This document shows positions 1 to 7,402 of a stretch of DNA of 64,000 nt, in pieces; the stretch's first letter is position 1, and every line of letters begins with the position of its first letter. A program made the translations under genes and the position numbers. The notes under the pieces were generated by a model that saw only the letters and a program-made list of their open reading frames with translations, searched no databases and was not told the origin of the DNA. Source of the DNA: Comamonadaceae bacterium OS-1 (GTDB taxonomy: Bacteria > Pseudomonadota > Gammaproteobacteria > Burkholderiales > Burkholderiaceae_C); contig AP026969.1 in NCBI GenBank assembly GCA_027923965.1, forward strand, positions 4,464,001-4,528,000, read 5' to 3'.

Positions 1-160
1 GGTCCATATAGCGGTGCACGAACGCATCGATCATCACGCGGAACACGCGCGGGTTTTGCAGCAAGGGCGTGATATCCCGAAACTGTACGCCCGGTGCGGG
101 CCAGTCGGGCACCGTACGCATGTGGGCCTTGAGGTACGCGTTGACGCTGAAGCTTGTCAT
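1..160 (-). CDS. apt: Adenine phosphoribosyltransferase, N-terminal part (cut by window edge)
   Basis: Apt converts adenine and PRPP to AMP in the cytoplasm (purine salvage). Only the first 53 codons lie in the window. The visible protein starts [20 protein letters not shown] and continues with [17 protein letters not shown], the hallmark N-terminal stretch of bacterial Apt proteins (P-x-W/F-P-x-x-G-x-x-F-x-D-I-T-P-L). The start chosen is the ATG complementary to 158-160; no strong ribosome-binding site is visible, so a slightly different start is possible. It lies 51 bp downstream of the antiporter gene on the same strand and may be read together with it. Confidence 0.88.
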   Translation of the reverse strand, partial: MTSFSVNAYLKAHMRTVPDWPAPGVQFRDITPLLQNPRVFRVMIDAFVHRYMD

Positions 161-211
161 GGGGAAAGTCACCAAAGGAGAGGGGCTGCTATTGTGCCCT
201 GTGCCATGGTT

Positions 212-2197
212 TTAGCCCTTTAAAAACTTTTCCTCCGCCAAGGCCAGCGTCGCCAGTTCGCCAGACAGCACCAGGGTGTCGCCATCCTGCAGCAGCACCG
301 CGTCGCCGGGCAGCTCGGTTTTGCCGTTTTTGCGGCGCAGGCTGATCACCCGCACCCCCACGGCATGCAGGGCCAGGCGGCCTAATGGCTTGCCCAGGCA
401 TTTGGCGGCAATCGTCAGGGTGAGCGTGGTCAGACGCTCGTGGTGCAGCTCGTCCACGCCGTTGTCATCGGCCCCGTGGAAATAACCTCGCAGCAGGTTG
501 TAGCGCGCGTCGCGCTGGTCCTGCACCACCCGGATCACCCGGCGCATGGGCACGCCCACCAGCGCCAGCGCATGGCTGGCCAGCATCAGAGAGCCTTCAA
601 TCGCCTCGGGCACGACTTCGGTAGCACCGGCCTGGCGCAGCTTCTCCAGGTCGTGGTCGTCCTGGGTGCGCACGATCACCGGCACCTGGGGCGCGTGGGC
701 GCGGGTGTGCACCAGGACTTTGAGCGCCCCCGCCACGTCCAGGTAGGTAATGACCACCGCGCTGGCCCGCGCCAGACCCGCGGCCATCAGTGCCTGCAAC
801 CGGGCCGCATCGCCAAACACCACGGAATCGCCCGCGGCGGCGGCCTGGCGTACGCGGTCCGGGTCCAAATCGAGCGCCATGTAGGGAATGCCTTCGCGCT
901 CCAGCATGCGGGCCAGATTCTGGCCGCAGCGGCCGTAGCCGCAGATGATCACGTGCTTGTTGGCATTGATGGATTTGCGGGCGATGTGGGTCATTTGCAG
1001 CGACTGCTGCAGCCACTCGCTGCTGACCAGCTTCATCACGATCTTGTTGCTGAACATGATGATGAAGGGCGTGGCCAGCATCGACAGCACCATGCTGGCC
1101 AGGATGGGATTCAGCAAAGACGGGGGTACGAGCCGGTTTTCCTGCGCCAGCGTCAGCAGCACAAAACCGAATTCGCCCGCCTGCGCCAAGTACAGCCCGG
1201 TACGCAGCGACACCCCCATGGTGCCGCCCAGCAGCCGGGCCAACACCGTCACCATCACCAGCTTGAACAGCACCGGCAAGCTCACCAGTAGTAGCACCAG
1301 GGGCCAGTGCTCCAGCACCAGCCGCCAGTCCAGCAGCATGCCGATGGTGATGAAAAACAGGCCCAGCAGCACATCGTGGAACGGGCGGATATCGGTTTCC
1401 ACCTGGTGTTTGTATTCGGTCTCGGAGATCAGCATGCCCGCGATGAAGGCACCCAGCGCCAGGCTCAGACCTGCCAGCTCGGTCAACCAGGCCAGCCCCA
1501 GCGTGATCAGCAGCAGGTTCAGCACAAACAGCTCTTCGCTTTTGCGCCGCGCCACAATCGTCAGCCACCAGCGCATCACCCGCTGCCCACCGACCAACAG
1601 CACGGTGATCAGGCCCGCTGCCTTGAGGGACGCCAACCCCAATGAGGTCAGCAGCTCCTCGGGTGACGAGCCCAGCGCCGGAATCAGCACCAGCAAGGGC
1701 ACCACCGCCAGATCCTGGAACAGCAAAACCCCCATCACCCGCTTACCGTGCTCGGACTCCATTTCCAGCCGCTCGGACATCAGTTTGACCACAATCGCGG
1801 TGCTGCTCATGGCCAGCGCCCCCGACAGCGCCAAGGCCGTCTGCCACTCCATGTGCCAGAACCGCGGTGCCGCCATCGCCAGGGCCAGCGAGGCAAACGT
1901 GGCCACCAGCATGGTGATGGTGACCTGGAACAGACCCAGCCCGAACACATGCTGGCGCATGGCCCGCAGCTTGGGCAGGTTGAATTCCAGCCCGATCACA
2001 AACATCAGAAACACCACGCCGAACTCCCCCAGGTGCTTGATGCCCTCGGAGTTTTGCGCCAGTGCCAGCGCATTGGGCCCGATCACCACGCCTACCACCA
2101 GATAACCCAGCATGGGCGGCAGCTTGAGCGAGCGGAACGTGACCACCCCCAGCACGGCGGCCAGCAGGTACATCAGGGTCAGTTCGAGTCCGGTCAT
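212..2197 (-). CDS. CPA2-family monovalent cation:proton antiporter with RCK domain (KefB/KefC/YbaL-like)
   Basis: A 661-residue inner-membrane antiporter expected to exchange K+ (or Na+) for H+. Residues 1-390 form about a dozen hydrophobic segments of a Na+/H+ exchanger domain, with the ion-site motif FQDLAVVP at about 160-167. Residues 415-530 are a TrkA-N/RCK Rossmann domain (CGYGRCG at 419-425, then an acidic LDLDPD strand end), followed by a TrkA-C-type domain (about 575-655). This is the architecture of glutathione-gated KefB/KefC and of YbaL; no ancillary kefF/kefG-like gene is adjacent, so YbaL-like or a general CPA2 antiporter is safer than KefB. Divergent from kdsD with a 40-bp gap holding both promoters. 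Confidence 0.9.
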   Translation of the reverse strand: MTGLELTLMYLLAAVLGVVTFRSLKLPPMLGYLVVGVVIGPNALALAQNSEGIKHLGEFGVVFLMFVIGLEFNLPKLRAMRQHVFGLGLFQVTITMLVATFASLALAMAAPRFWHMEWQTALALSGALAMSSTAIVVKLMSERLEMESEHGKRVMGVLLFQDLAVVPLLVLIPALGSSPEELLTSLGLASLKAAGLITVLLVGGQRVMRWWLTIVARRKSEELFVLNLLLITLGLAWLTELAGLSLALGAFIAGMLISETEYKHQVETDIRPFHDVLLGLFFITIGMLLDWRLVLEHWPLVLLLVSLPVLFKLVMVTVLARLLGGTMGVSLRTGLYLAQAGEFGFVLLTLAQENRLVPPSLLNPILASMVLSMLATPFIIMFSNKIVMKLVSSEWLQQSLQMTHIARKSINANKHVIICGYGRCGQNLARMLEREGIPYMALDLDPDRVRQAAAAGDSVVFGDAARLQALMAAGLARASAVVITYLDVAGALKVLVHTRAHAPQVPVIVRTQDDHDLEKLRQAGATEVVPEAIEGSLMLASHALALVGVPMRRVIRVVQDQRDARYNLLRGYFHGADDNGVDELHHERLTTLTLTIAAKCLGKPLGRLALHAVGVRVISLRRKNGKTELPGDAVLLQDGDTLVLSGELATLALAEEKFLKG

Positions 2198-2237
2198 GGG
2201 CCTATGCTAACAAGGGCACGCCGATAGAATCGCTGCC

Positions 2238-3224
2238 ATGACATCTGCCCCCCCTTTTGACGCTGCGCGGGCTCTGCGCCAGGCGTGTGAGACCTTTGAT
2301 ATCGAAGCCGCCGCCGTCGCAGGCCTGAAAAACCGCCTGACCGAGGCCTTTGCCCGCTCCGTGCAAATGGTGCTGAACGTGCGGGGCCGCGTGGTGGTCA
2401 TGGGCATGGGCAAGAGCGGCCATGTGGGCCGCAAGATCGCCGCGACCCTGGCCTCCACCGGCACCCCGGCCATGTTTGTGCACCCTGGCGAAGCCAGCCA
2501 TGGCGACCTGGGCATGATCGAGCCCCGCGACATCGTGCTGGCCATCTCCAACAGCGGCGAATCCTCCGAGATCACCATCCTGCTGCCGGTGCTCAAGCGC
2601 CAGGGCGTACCTTTGATCGCCATCACCGGCGGCCTGCAATCCACCCTGGCCCGCCACGCCACCGAAGTGCTGGACGGCGGGGTGGACAAAGAAGCCTGCC
2701 CGCTGAACCTCGCCCCCACCGCCAGCACCACCGCCCAATTGGCGCTGGGCGACGCGCTGGCCGTGGCCCTGCTGGATGCGCGCGGCTTCCAGCCCGAGGA
2801 CTTTGCCCGCTCGCACCCCGGTGGCGCGCTGGGCCGCAAACTGCTCACCCATGTCAGCGACGTGATGCGCTCGGGCGACGAGCTGCCCTGCGTCGGCCCC
2901 GACACTCTGCTGGCCGACATGATGCGAGAAATGAGCGCCAAGGGCGGCCTGACCGCCGTGGTGGACGCACAGCAGCAGGTGCTGGGCATCTTTACCGATG
3001 GCGACCTGCGCCGCCTGATTGAAAACGGCGTGGACCTGCGGGCCGCCCGCGCCCAGGAGGTGATGCACCTGCATCCACGCAGCATCCAGCCCCAGGCGCT
3101 GGCGGTGGACGCGGCCGAGCTGATGGAGCGCCACCGCATCACCAGCGTGCTGGTGGTAGACCCCCACGGCGTGCTGGTGGGCGTGGTGCACATCGGCGAC
3201 CTGATGCGGGCGAAAGTGATTTGA
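2238..3224 (+). CDS. kdsD: D-arabinose 5-phosphate isomerase (KpsF/GutQ family)
   Basis: Isomerises D-ribulose 5-phosphate to D-arabinose 5-phosphate, the first committed step toward Kdo for lipopolysaccharide. The 328-residue protein has an N-terminal SIS sugar-isomerase domain (MGMGKSGHVGRKIAATLAST near residues 55-74, then EASHGDLG and the SNSGES phospho-sugar loop) and two C-terminal CBS domains from about residue 205, matching the usual 320-330 length. It is followed by kdsC with a TGATG overlap and then lptC, so three steps of LPS core building and transport are translationally coupled. Start is the ATG at 2238; the isomerase role is well supported by the neighbouring phosphatase. Confidence 0.95.
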   Translation: MTSAPPFDAARALRQACETFDIEAAAVAGLKNRLTEAFARSVQMVLNVRGRVVVMGMGKSGHVGRKIAATLASTGTPAMFVHPGEASHGDLGMIEPRDIVLAISNSGESSEITILLPVLKRQGVPLIAITGGLQSTLARHATEVLDGGVDKEACPLNLAPTASTTAQLALGDALAVALLDARGFQPEDFARSHPGGALGRKLLTHVSDVMRSGDELPCVGPDTLLADMMREMSAKGGLTAVVDAQQQVLGIFTDGDLRRLIENGVDLRAARAQEVMHLHPRSIQPQALAVDAAELMERHRITSVLVVDPHGVLVGVVHIGDLMRAKVI

Positions 3225-3772
3225 TGTCCACACCGGCCCTGCAATTCCCCCCTGAGCTGCTGCTGCAAGCCCAGAATGTGCGCGTCGCGTTTTTCGATGT
3301 GGATGGCGTGCTGACCGACGGCGGGCTGTACTTTTCGGAATCTGGCGAAACCCTCAAGCGCTTCAACACCCTGGACGGCCACGGCCTGAAGCTGCTACAA
3401 AAAGCCGGTATCACCCCCGCCATCATTACGGGCCGCGATTCCGCGCCGCTGCGCCTGCGCTTGCAGGCCCTGGGCATCACCCATGCCGTGTTTGGCACCG
3501 AAGACAAGCGCCCGGCGGCCGAAAAAATCCTGGCCGAGCTGGGGCTGGACTGGTCCCAGGCCGCGGGCATTGGCGACGACTGGCCCGATTTGCCGGTGAT
3601 GCGCCGCTGCGCCCTGGCCTGCGCCCCCGCCAACGCCCAGGCCGAGGTGCTGGCAGCGGCCCACTATGTCACCCAGCGCACGGGCGGCCACGGCGCGGCC
3701 CGCGAGTTCTGTGACCTGCTGCTGGTGGCCAGCGGCCGCTACGCCGCGCTGCTGCAGGCCTACCTGGCGTGA
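3224..3772 (+). CDS. kdsC: 3-deoxy-D-manno-octulosonate 8-phosphate phosphatase
   Basis: Removes phosphate from Kdo-8-phosphate in the cytoplasm to release Kdo. The protein of about 182 residues is a cap-less HAD phosphatase: catalytic DVDGVLTDG near the N-terminus (nucleophile Asp and DxD), IITGRDS as motif II, the Lys-containing KPAAEKIL-like segment, and GDDWPDLPVM as the metal-binding motif. Length is normal for KdsC. The ATG at 3224 overlaps the kdsD stop (TGATG), which favours it over the TTG one codon upstream. The 3' end overlaps lptC through GTGA. Confidence 0.95.
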   Translation: MSTPALQFPPELLLQAQNVRVAFFDVDGVLTDGGLYFSESGETLKRFNTLDGHGLKLLQKAGITPAIITGRDSAPLRLRLQALGITHAVFGTEDKRPAAEKILAELGLDWSQAAGIGDDWPDLPVMRRCALACAPANAQAEVLAAAHYVTQRTGGHGAAREFCDLLLVASGRYAALLQAYLA

Positions 3773-4386
3773 AGGCGCTGCTGCTGACGGCGTGGAACCG
3801 CCTGTCGATCTACCTGCCGGTGCTGCTGATGGGCGTGCTGGCACTGGGCAGCTACTGGCTGGTGCGCAACACGCCGATATTTACGGCAGCCGGTGCCGCG
3901 GCCCCGGTCACGCACGAGGCCGACTACTACATGCGCAACTTCTCGGTGAAGAATTTTGATGCCCTGGGCCACCTGAAAAGCGAAGTCTTTGGCAGCGAAG
4001 CCCACCATTTCCCGGACACCGACACGGTGGAAATCACCCAGGTGCGCATCCGCTCGGTGAACCCGCAGGGCTTGGTCACCGTGTCCACTGCCGACCGGGG
4101 CCTGAGCAATGGCGACGGCTCCGAAGTCCAGCTGTTTGGCAACGCCGTGGTGGTGCGCCAGGCGGTGGTCGACAAAGGCGTGGTAGTGCAGCCCAAGCTG
4201 GAGTTTCGCAGCGACTTTCTGCACGCCTACCTGGAGACCGAGCGGGTGCGCTCGAACAAGCCTGTCACCCTGGTGCGTGGCTCCGACACCTTTACCGCCG
4301 ACTCCATGGACTACAACAACCTGGACCGCCTGATGCAGCTCGATGGCCGTGTCAAAGGCGTGTTGATCCCCCAGCCTGCCAAATAA
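3769..4386 (+). CDS. lptC: LPS export ABC transporter periplasmic protein LptC
   Basis: LptC is the inner-membrane-anchored periplasmic component that passes LPS from LptBFG to LptA. The 205-residue sequence has a single N-terminal membrane segment (residues about 13-33, LSIYLPVLLMGVLALGSYWL) and a beta-jellyroll periplasmic domain with the typical phrase MRNFSVKNFDALGHLKSEV and a late segment VTLVRGSDTFTADSMDYNN. The start is a GTG overlapping the kdsC stop (GTGA). lptA and lptB, which often follow, are absent here; an SDR gene comes next, so the rest of the machine is encoded elsewhere. Confidence 0.9.
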   Translation: MKALLLTAWNRLSIYLPVLLMGVLALGSYWLVRNTPIFTAAGAAAPVTHEADYYMRNFSVKNFDALGHLKSEVFGSEAHHFPDTDTVEITQVRIRSVNPQGLVTVSTADRGLSNGDGSEVQLFGNAVVVRQAVVDKGVVVQPKLEFRSDFLHAYLETERVRSNKPVTLVRGSDTFTADSMDYNNLDRLMQLDGRVKGVLIPQPAK

Positions 4387-4395
4387 GGGAACTGC

Positions 4396-5184
4396 ATGTC
4401 CCCCCTGGTTTTCATCACCGGCGCATCCAGCGGCATTGGCCAGGCACTGGCCTTGCGGTATTTCCAGGCGGGCTACCGGCTGGCTTTGGTGGCCCGCCGG
4501 GCATCAGTGGTCGAGTCATGGGCTAGCGCTCATGGAATCAGCACAAGCAGCTATCAAATATATAGTGCAGACGTGGCTGTGCCCGATAGCATCATTGCTG
4601 CAGGCCAGGCCTGCATCGCCAGCCAGGGCGTGCCGGACGTGGTGGTTGCCAGCGCGGGCATCAGCATCGGAATGGACACCGCCATGCTGGAAGACATCGC
4701 CGTGATGGCGCAGACCTTCGCCACCAACACCATCGGCACGGCGGCCACTTTCCACCCCTTCATCCAGCCCATGGTGCAGCGGGGCAGCGGGGCCTTGGTC
4801 GGCATTGGGAGCGTGGCCGGTATCCGGGGCTTACCGGGCCATGGCGCCTACTGCGGCAGCAAAGCAGCCGTCATCAGCTACCTGGAGAGTCTGCGCGGCG
4901 AGCTGCGCGCCAGCGGAGTCCAGGTTGTGACCATTTGCCCCGGCTATATCGACACACCGCTGACGCAGAAGAATAGCTATAGCATGCCGTTTCTGATGCA
5001 ACCCCAAGCCTTTGCCGAGAAAGCTTTCAAAGCCATTGCTGCCGGTACCAGCTACCGGGTGATTCCGTGGCAGATGGGAGTGGTGGCCAAGTTAATGCGC
5101 CTATTACCCAATGCCCTGTATGACAAGTTATTGGTGGGCCGCGCCCGCAAACCCCGCCAGTCCGCCAGTCCTGGAGAAAATTGA
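4396..5184 (+). CDS. Short-chain dehydrogenase/reductase
   Basis: A 262-residue classical SDR oxidoreductase: NAD(P)-binding TGASSGIGQA at about residues 8-17, catalytic Ser in GIGSVAG and the YCGSK (Y-x-x-x-K) pair at about 150. Substrate is unknown. An RBS-like GGGAA lies before the ATG, 9 bp after lptC, so it may be cotranscribed. The odd feature is that bases 4521-4565, coding for about residues 43-57 after the second beta-strand, are a reverse-orientation copy of the dispersed palindromic repeat that otherwise sits between genes; it is in frame and adds a WASAHGISTSSYQ-like surface segment. A rho-independent terminator follows at 5202. Confidence 0.87.
   Translation: MSPLVFITGASSGIGQALALRYFQAGYRLALVARRASVVESWASAHGISTSSYQIYSADVAVPDSIIAAGQACIASQGVPDVVVASAGISIGMDTAMLEDIAVMAQTFATNTIGTAATFHPFIQPMVQRGSGALVGIGSVAGIRGLPGHGAYCGSKAAVISYLESLRGELRASGVQVVTICPGYIDTPLTQKNSYSMPFLMQPQAFAEKAFKAIAAGTSYRVIPWQMGVVAKLMRLLPNALYDKLLVGRARKPRQSASPGEN
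4521..4565 (-). repeat. Dispersed palindromic repeat, copy 1 (inside SDR gene)
   Basis: Reverse-orientation member of the family whose forward consensus runs roughly AATAGCTGCTTGCGCTTAT then GGAATGAGCGC then TAGAGGC. Visible here as GCTAGCGCTCATGGAATCAG followed by CACAAGCAGCTATCAAATA. It lies in frame within a coding sequence, unlike most copies. Confidence 0.75.
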
Positions 5185-5201
5185 AACCAGCCGGACTAAA
5201 T

Positions 5202-5228
5202 AAAAAAGGCTCCGAAGAGCCTTTTTTT
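5202..5228. terminator. Bidirectional rho-independent terminator
   Basis: Stem GGCTC/GAGCC with a CGAA tetraloop, flanked by A6 on the left and T7 on the right, so it can work on both strands. It separates the convergent SDR (+) and RRM (-) genes. Confidence 0.9.
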
Positions 5229-5257
5229 AGTGGACCACTATCGCAGCCAACAACGCT

Positions 5258-5815
5258 TTAGTAACCGCCACGGCCACCGCCGCCGCCATTACCGCCGCCA
5301 CCGCCGCGAGGGCCGGAACCATAGGGGCTACGGAAGCCGCCGTCGCCACCGCCGCCACCGCTGCGGCCACCACCACCGCCGTAACCGCCGCCGTCTCCAC
5401 GGCCACCGCCGCCACCACCGTAGCCGCCACCACCGCCGCCGCCACTGCGACCACCACCGCCGCCGCCGTAACCGCCACCGCCGCCTTCGCCACCACGACC
5501 GCCGCCGCCGCCATAGCCGCCACCACCACCGTAGCCACCGCCGCCGCCTGTGCGGGGAGGACGGGCTTCCATGGGACGGGCTTCGTTGACCACGCAACTA
5601 CGGCCACCCAGAGGTTGGCCATTCATGCCGTTGATAGCCGCTTGTGCTTCGGCATCGCTACCCATTTCGACAAAACCAAAGCCTTTGGAGCGACCGGTAT
5701 CGCGCTCCATCATGACCTTGGCGCTGGTGACGCTACCGAACTGGCTGAAAGATTGTTCCAGATCGCTGTCGCGCACGGAGTAAGGCAGATTGCCGACGTA
5801 CAGTTTGTTGCCCAT
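5258..5815 (-). CDS. RRM RNA-binding protein with long glycine-rich tail
   Basis: A 185-residue protein with one N-terminal RNA-recognition motif (residues about 3-80): RNP2 is LYVGNL and RNP1 is KGFGFVEM. The remaining ~95 residues are almost only Gly with Tyr, Arg, Ser and a few Asp, a low-complexity tail seen in bacterial and cyanobacterial cold-inducible Rbp proteins. It should bind single-stranded RNA; target unknown. The start is fixed by GAGGAG just upstream of MGNKLYVGNL; the open frame extends further 5' but that part is the conserved leader. A shorter paralogue follows 256 bp upstream on the same strand. The GC-rich GGN-codon tract is prone to length variation. Confidence 0.92.
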   Translation of the reverse strand: MGNKLYVGNLPYSVRDSDLEQSFSQFGSVTSAKVMMERDTGRSKGFGFVEMGSDAEAQAAINGMNGQPLGGRSCVVNEARPMEARPPRTGGGGGYGGGGGYGGGGGRGGEGGGGGYGGGGGGRSGGGGGGGYGGGGGGRGDGGGYGGGGGRSGGGGGDGGFRSPYGSGPRGGGGGNGGGGGRGGY

Positions 5816-5908
5816 CAAGGGACTCCTCAAAAACACATTAATAAAGCGATGGAATCCCGAAAACGCAATCTGAAAACTAGGACGCGAAACCGATCGACAC
5901 CGCAAACG
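5816..5908 (-). promoter_or_regulatory. Conserved 5' leader of the first RRM gene
   Basis: The untranslated stretch ahead of this gene shares ordered blocks with the leader of its paralogue (6441-6546). On the plus strand these are GACTCCTC near the start codon, GCGATGGA-n-TCC, CGCAATC, ACGCGAAAC and CACCGCAAAC. Conservation outside the coding region suggests RNA-level control, for example autoregulation or cold response. No known riboswitch is recognised. Confidence 0.6.
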
Positions 5909-5936
5909 TGTATGGAAAAGTAATCCACACTTTTAT

Positions 5937-5964
5937 ATTATGCGGCGACTTCGGAGGAATTCAA
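5937..5964 (-). promoter_or_regulatory. Putative sigma-70 promoter of the first RRM gene
   Basis: On the minus strand a TTGAAT -35-like hexamer (5959-5964) is separated by 16 bp from a CATAAT -10-like hexamer (5937-5942), placed just outside the conserved leader. The second RRM gene also has CATAAT at the same relative place (6577-6582) but a weak -35. Confidence 0.45.
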
Positions 5965-6007
5965 ATAAAAAATACGCTCCCTTTGGAGCCTGCAAATTCT
6001 GGGCAAC

Positions 6008-6030
6008 AAAAAAGGGCCACAAGGGCCCTT
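6008..6030 (-). terminator. Rho-independent terminator of the second RRM gene
   Basis: Minus strand reads AGGGCC-type stem (GGGCCCT, short TGTG loop, GGCCCT) followed by a T6 run, about 45 bp after the stop codon of the 6072-6440 gene. Confidence 0.8.
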
Positions 6031-6071
6031 TTCATTTTGTGGCTGGGGCGCAAGCCCCAAGCGAACAAATT

Positions 6072-6440
6072 TTAGTAGCTGTTGCGGCCACCGCCGTAAC
6101 CGCCGCCACCATTGCCGCCGCCGCCGTAGCCGCCGCCGCCATTGCCACCACCGTAGCCGCCGCCGCCGCCACCGGAGCGGGGAGGACGGGCTTCCATCGG
6201 ACGTGCTTCGTTGACAACCAGGTTACGGCCGCCCATAGCTTGACCGTTCATGCCCTTGATAGCAGCTTGTGCTTCGGCATCGCTGCCCATTTCGACAAAG
6301 CCGAAACCCTTGGAGCGGCCGGTGTCACGTTCCATCATGACCTTGGCGCTGGAGATGGAGCCGAACTGGCTGAAAGCCTGTTGCATGTCTTCATCGCGGA
6401 AAGAATAAGGCAGGTTGCCTACGTAAAGTTTGTTGCCCAT
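6072..6440 (-). CDS. RRM RNA-binding protein with short glycine-rich tail
   Basis: A 122-residue paralogue of the 5258-5815 protein. Both begin MGNKLYVGNLPYS and share nearly the whole RRM, with RNP2 LYVGNL and RNP1 KGFGFVEM; the tail here is only ~35 residues of Gly/Asn/Tyr. RBS GAGGAG lies 10 bp before the ATG. Probably a tandem duplication followed by tail expansion in the other copy. It has its own terminator at 6008 and its own leader, so the two genes can be expressed separately. Function is inferred as RNA binding/chaperoning; targets unknown. Confidence 0.92.
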   Translation of the reverse strand: MGNKLYVGNLPYSFRDEDMQQAFSQFGSISSAKVMMERDTGRSKGFGFVEMGSDAEAQAAIKGMNGQAMGGRNLVVNEARPMEARPPRSGGGGGGYGGGNGGGGYGGGGNGGGGYGGGRNSY

Positions 6441-6546
6441 GAAAGGACTCCTCTAAAAAACGCAAAACGCGATGGAGTCCGATAACCGCAATCAACAAAC
6501 CATTGAAGACTAAAGCAGACGCGAAACTGACCAATCACCGCAAACT
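6441..6546 (-). promoter_or_regulatory. Conserved 5' leader of the second RRM gene
   Basis: Carries the same ordered blocks as the leader at 5816-5908 (GCGATGGAGTCC, CCGCAATC, ACGCGAAAC, CACCGCAAAC on the plus strand). The blocks between differ, and spacing varies by a few bases. Confidence 0.6.
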
Positions 6547-6627
6547 CGTACTGCCACTGAGTGACAGAACTTCATGATTATGCCTGCATCTTGCGTTGAT
6601 GCCACAAAAACTTGTGATCTTGTTGCT

Positions 6628-6831
6628 TTACAGCCCGTCGTCAGCGCCATAGTTGCGCCATTGCCGCATCGCGTTACGCATGGTGAGCAGCTGGCGTTCG
6701 AACTTCGGGCAGGCTTCGCAGGCCATCAAATGCAGGCGCAGGGCTACCGCGTCGGACAGCGCAATGCGGCGGTCTTCGCGGGCCAGCAGCAGGGCTGCAG
6801 CTTGTTTGCAGGTACGCCGTAACGGGATCAC
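6628..6831 (-). CDS. Zinc-binding anti-sigma factor (zf-HC2 type)
   Basis: A 67-residue soluble protein with the ZAS-type zinc signature: an early Cys (TCKQAA) and HLMACEAC (H-x3-C-x2-C). Such proteins bind and hold an ECF sigma factor, often releasing it on oxidation or loss of zinc; there is no membrane segment, so it should act in the cytoplasm. The start is a GTG overlapping the sigma stop (TTGTGA), with AAGGAG at the right distance inside the last sigma codons; the longer in-frame ATG upstream would lie fully inside the sigma gene. The sigma-anti-sigma coupling supports the assignment. Confidence 0.8.
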   Translation of the reverse strand: MIPLRRTCKQAAALLLAREDRRIALSDAVALRLHLMACEACPKFERQLLTMRNAMRQWRNYGADDGL

Positions 6832-7391
6832 AAGGTCTCCTTCGATGTACCAAACCAGTTGAGTTCCAGACATTCGCGCAGCCTCAGGCGCGCGCGGTGT
6901 AGTTGGACATACAGATTGGTCGGCGTTAAGCCCAGTTCCTTACAAATGTCGTCGCTGGACAGCTCCAGCCACTCGCGCATCAAGAACACCCGGCCCAGCA
7001 TGGTGGGCAGTTTTTCGGTGCAGGCCTCCATGATCTGGAAGAACTGGCGCGAGTTCAAGTCCTGCTCGGGGTTGCCCCAGTCGGCGGGGGTCTGCGCGAA
7101 ATGGCCGTCGGCTTTGAACACGAGGTTGTCCAGCTCGTCAGCGGATTCGCTATCGGTATCCAGGCACACCTCGCGGGCGTTGCTGCGGAACAAATCCAGC
7201 ACCTTGTGCTTGAGGATGCCCACCAGCCAGGTCTTGAGCTGCGAGCGGCTGCCGAACGACTGCGGCTTGCTCAACGCGGCCAGCAGGGTTTCGGACACCG
7301 CGTCTTCGGCCCAGGCATCGTTGCGCAATTGCAGGCGCGCAAAGCGCAGCAAATACGTGCGGTGCCCGGCCAATTCATCGGTGAAGTCCAT
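6828..7391 (-). CDS. ECF-type RNA polymerase sigma factor
   Basis: About 187 residues. An N-terminal sigma-70 region 2 (ARLQLRNDAWAEDAVSETLLAAL, TWLVGILKHKVLDLFR) and a C-terminal region 4 HTH (LPTMLGRVFLMREWLELSSD then ICKELGLTPTNLYVQLHRAR) fit ECF sigma factors. It should direct RNA polymerase to a stress regulon under control of the coupled zinc anti-sigma. The ATG at 7391 gives MDFTDEL; a GTG at 7406 overlapping the upstream SMC stop is an alternative that adds five residues. Being the next gene after an SMC ATPase with overlap or a few bases is unusual and suggests cotranscription. Confidence 0.88.
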   Translation of the reverse strand: MDFTDELAGHRTYLLRFARLQLRNDAWAEDAVSETLLAALSKPQSFGSRSQLKTWLVGILKHKVLDLFRSNAREVCLDTDSESADELDNLVFKADGHFAQTPADWGNPEQDLNSRQFFQIMEACTEKLPTMLGRVFLMREWLELSSDDICKELGLTPTNLYVQLHRARLRLRECLELNWFGTSKETL

Positions 7392-7402
7392 GCTGGCAAG
7401 TA

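Noticed and set aside
212..2197. Specific naming as KefB or KefC
   Set aside because: The ancillary quinone-reductase-like gene is missing next to it, and no glutathione-site residue could be judged safely by eye.
5227..5622. Ala/Val-rich and His/Arg-rich frames, and CRISPR-like look, in the glycine-codon tract
   Set aside because: They are other frames of the GGN repeats in the RRM protein tail. Repeat units are 3-12 bp and not separated by unique spacers, so no CRISPR array.
6574..6862. Plus-strand frames opposite the anti-sigma gene
   Set aside because: No RBS, and the minus-strand zinc motif and GTGA coupling explain this DNA.
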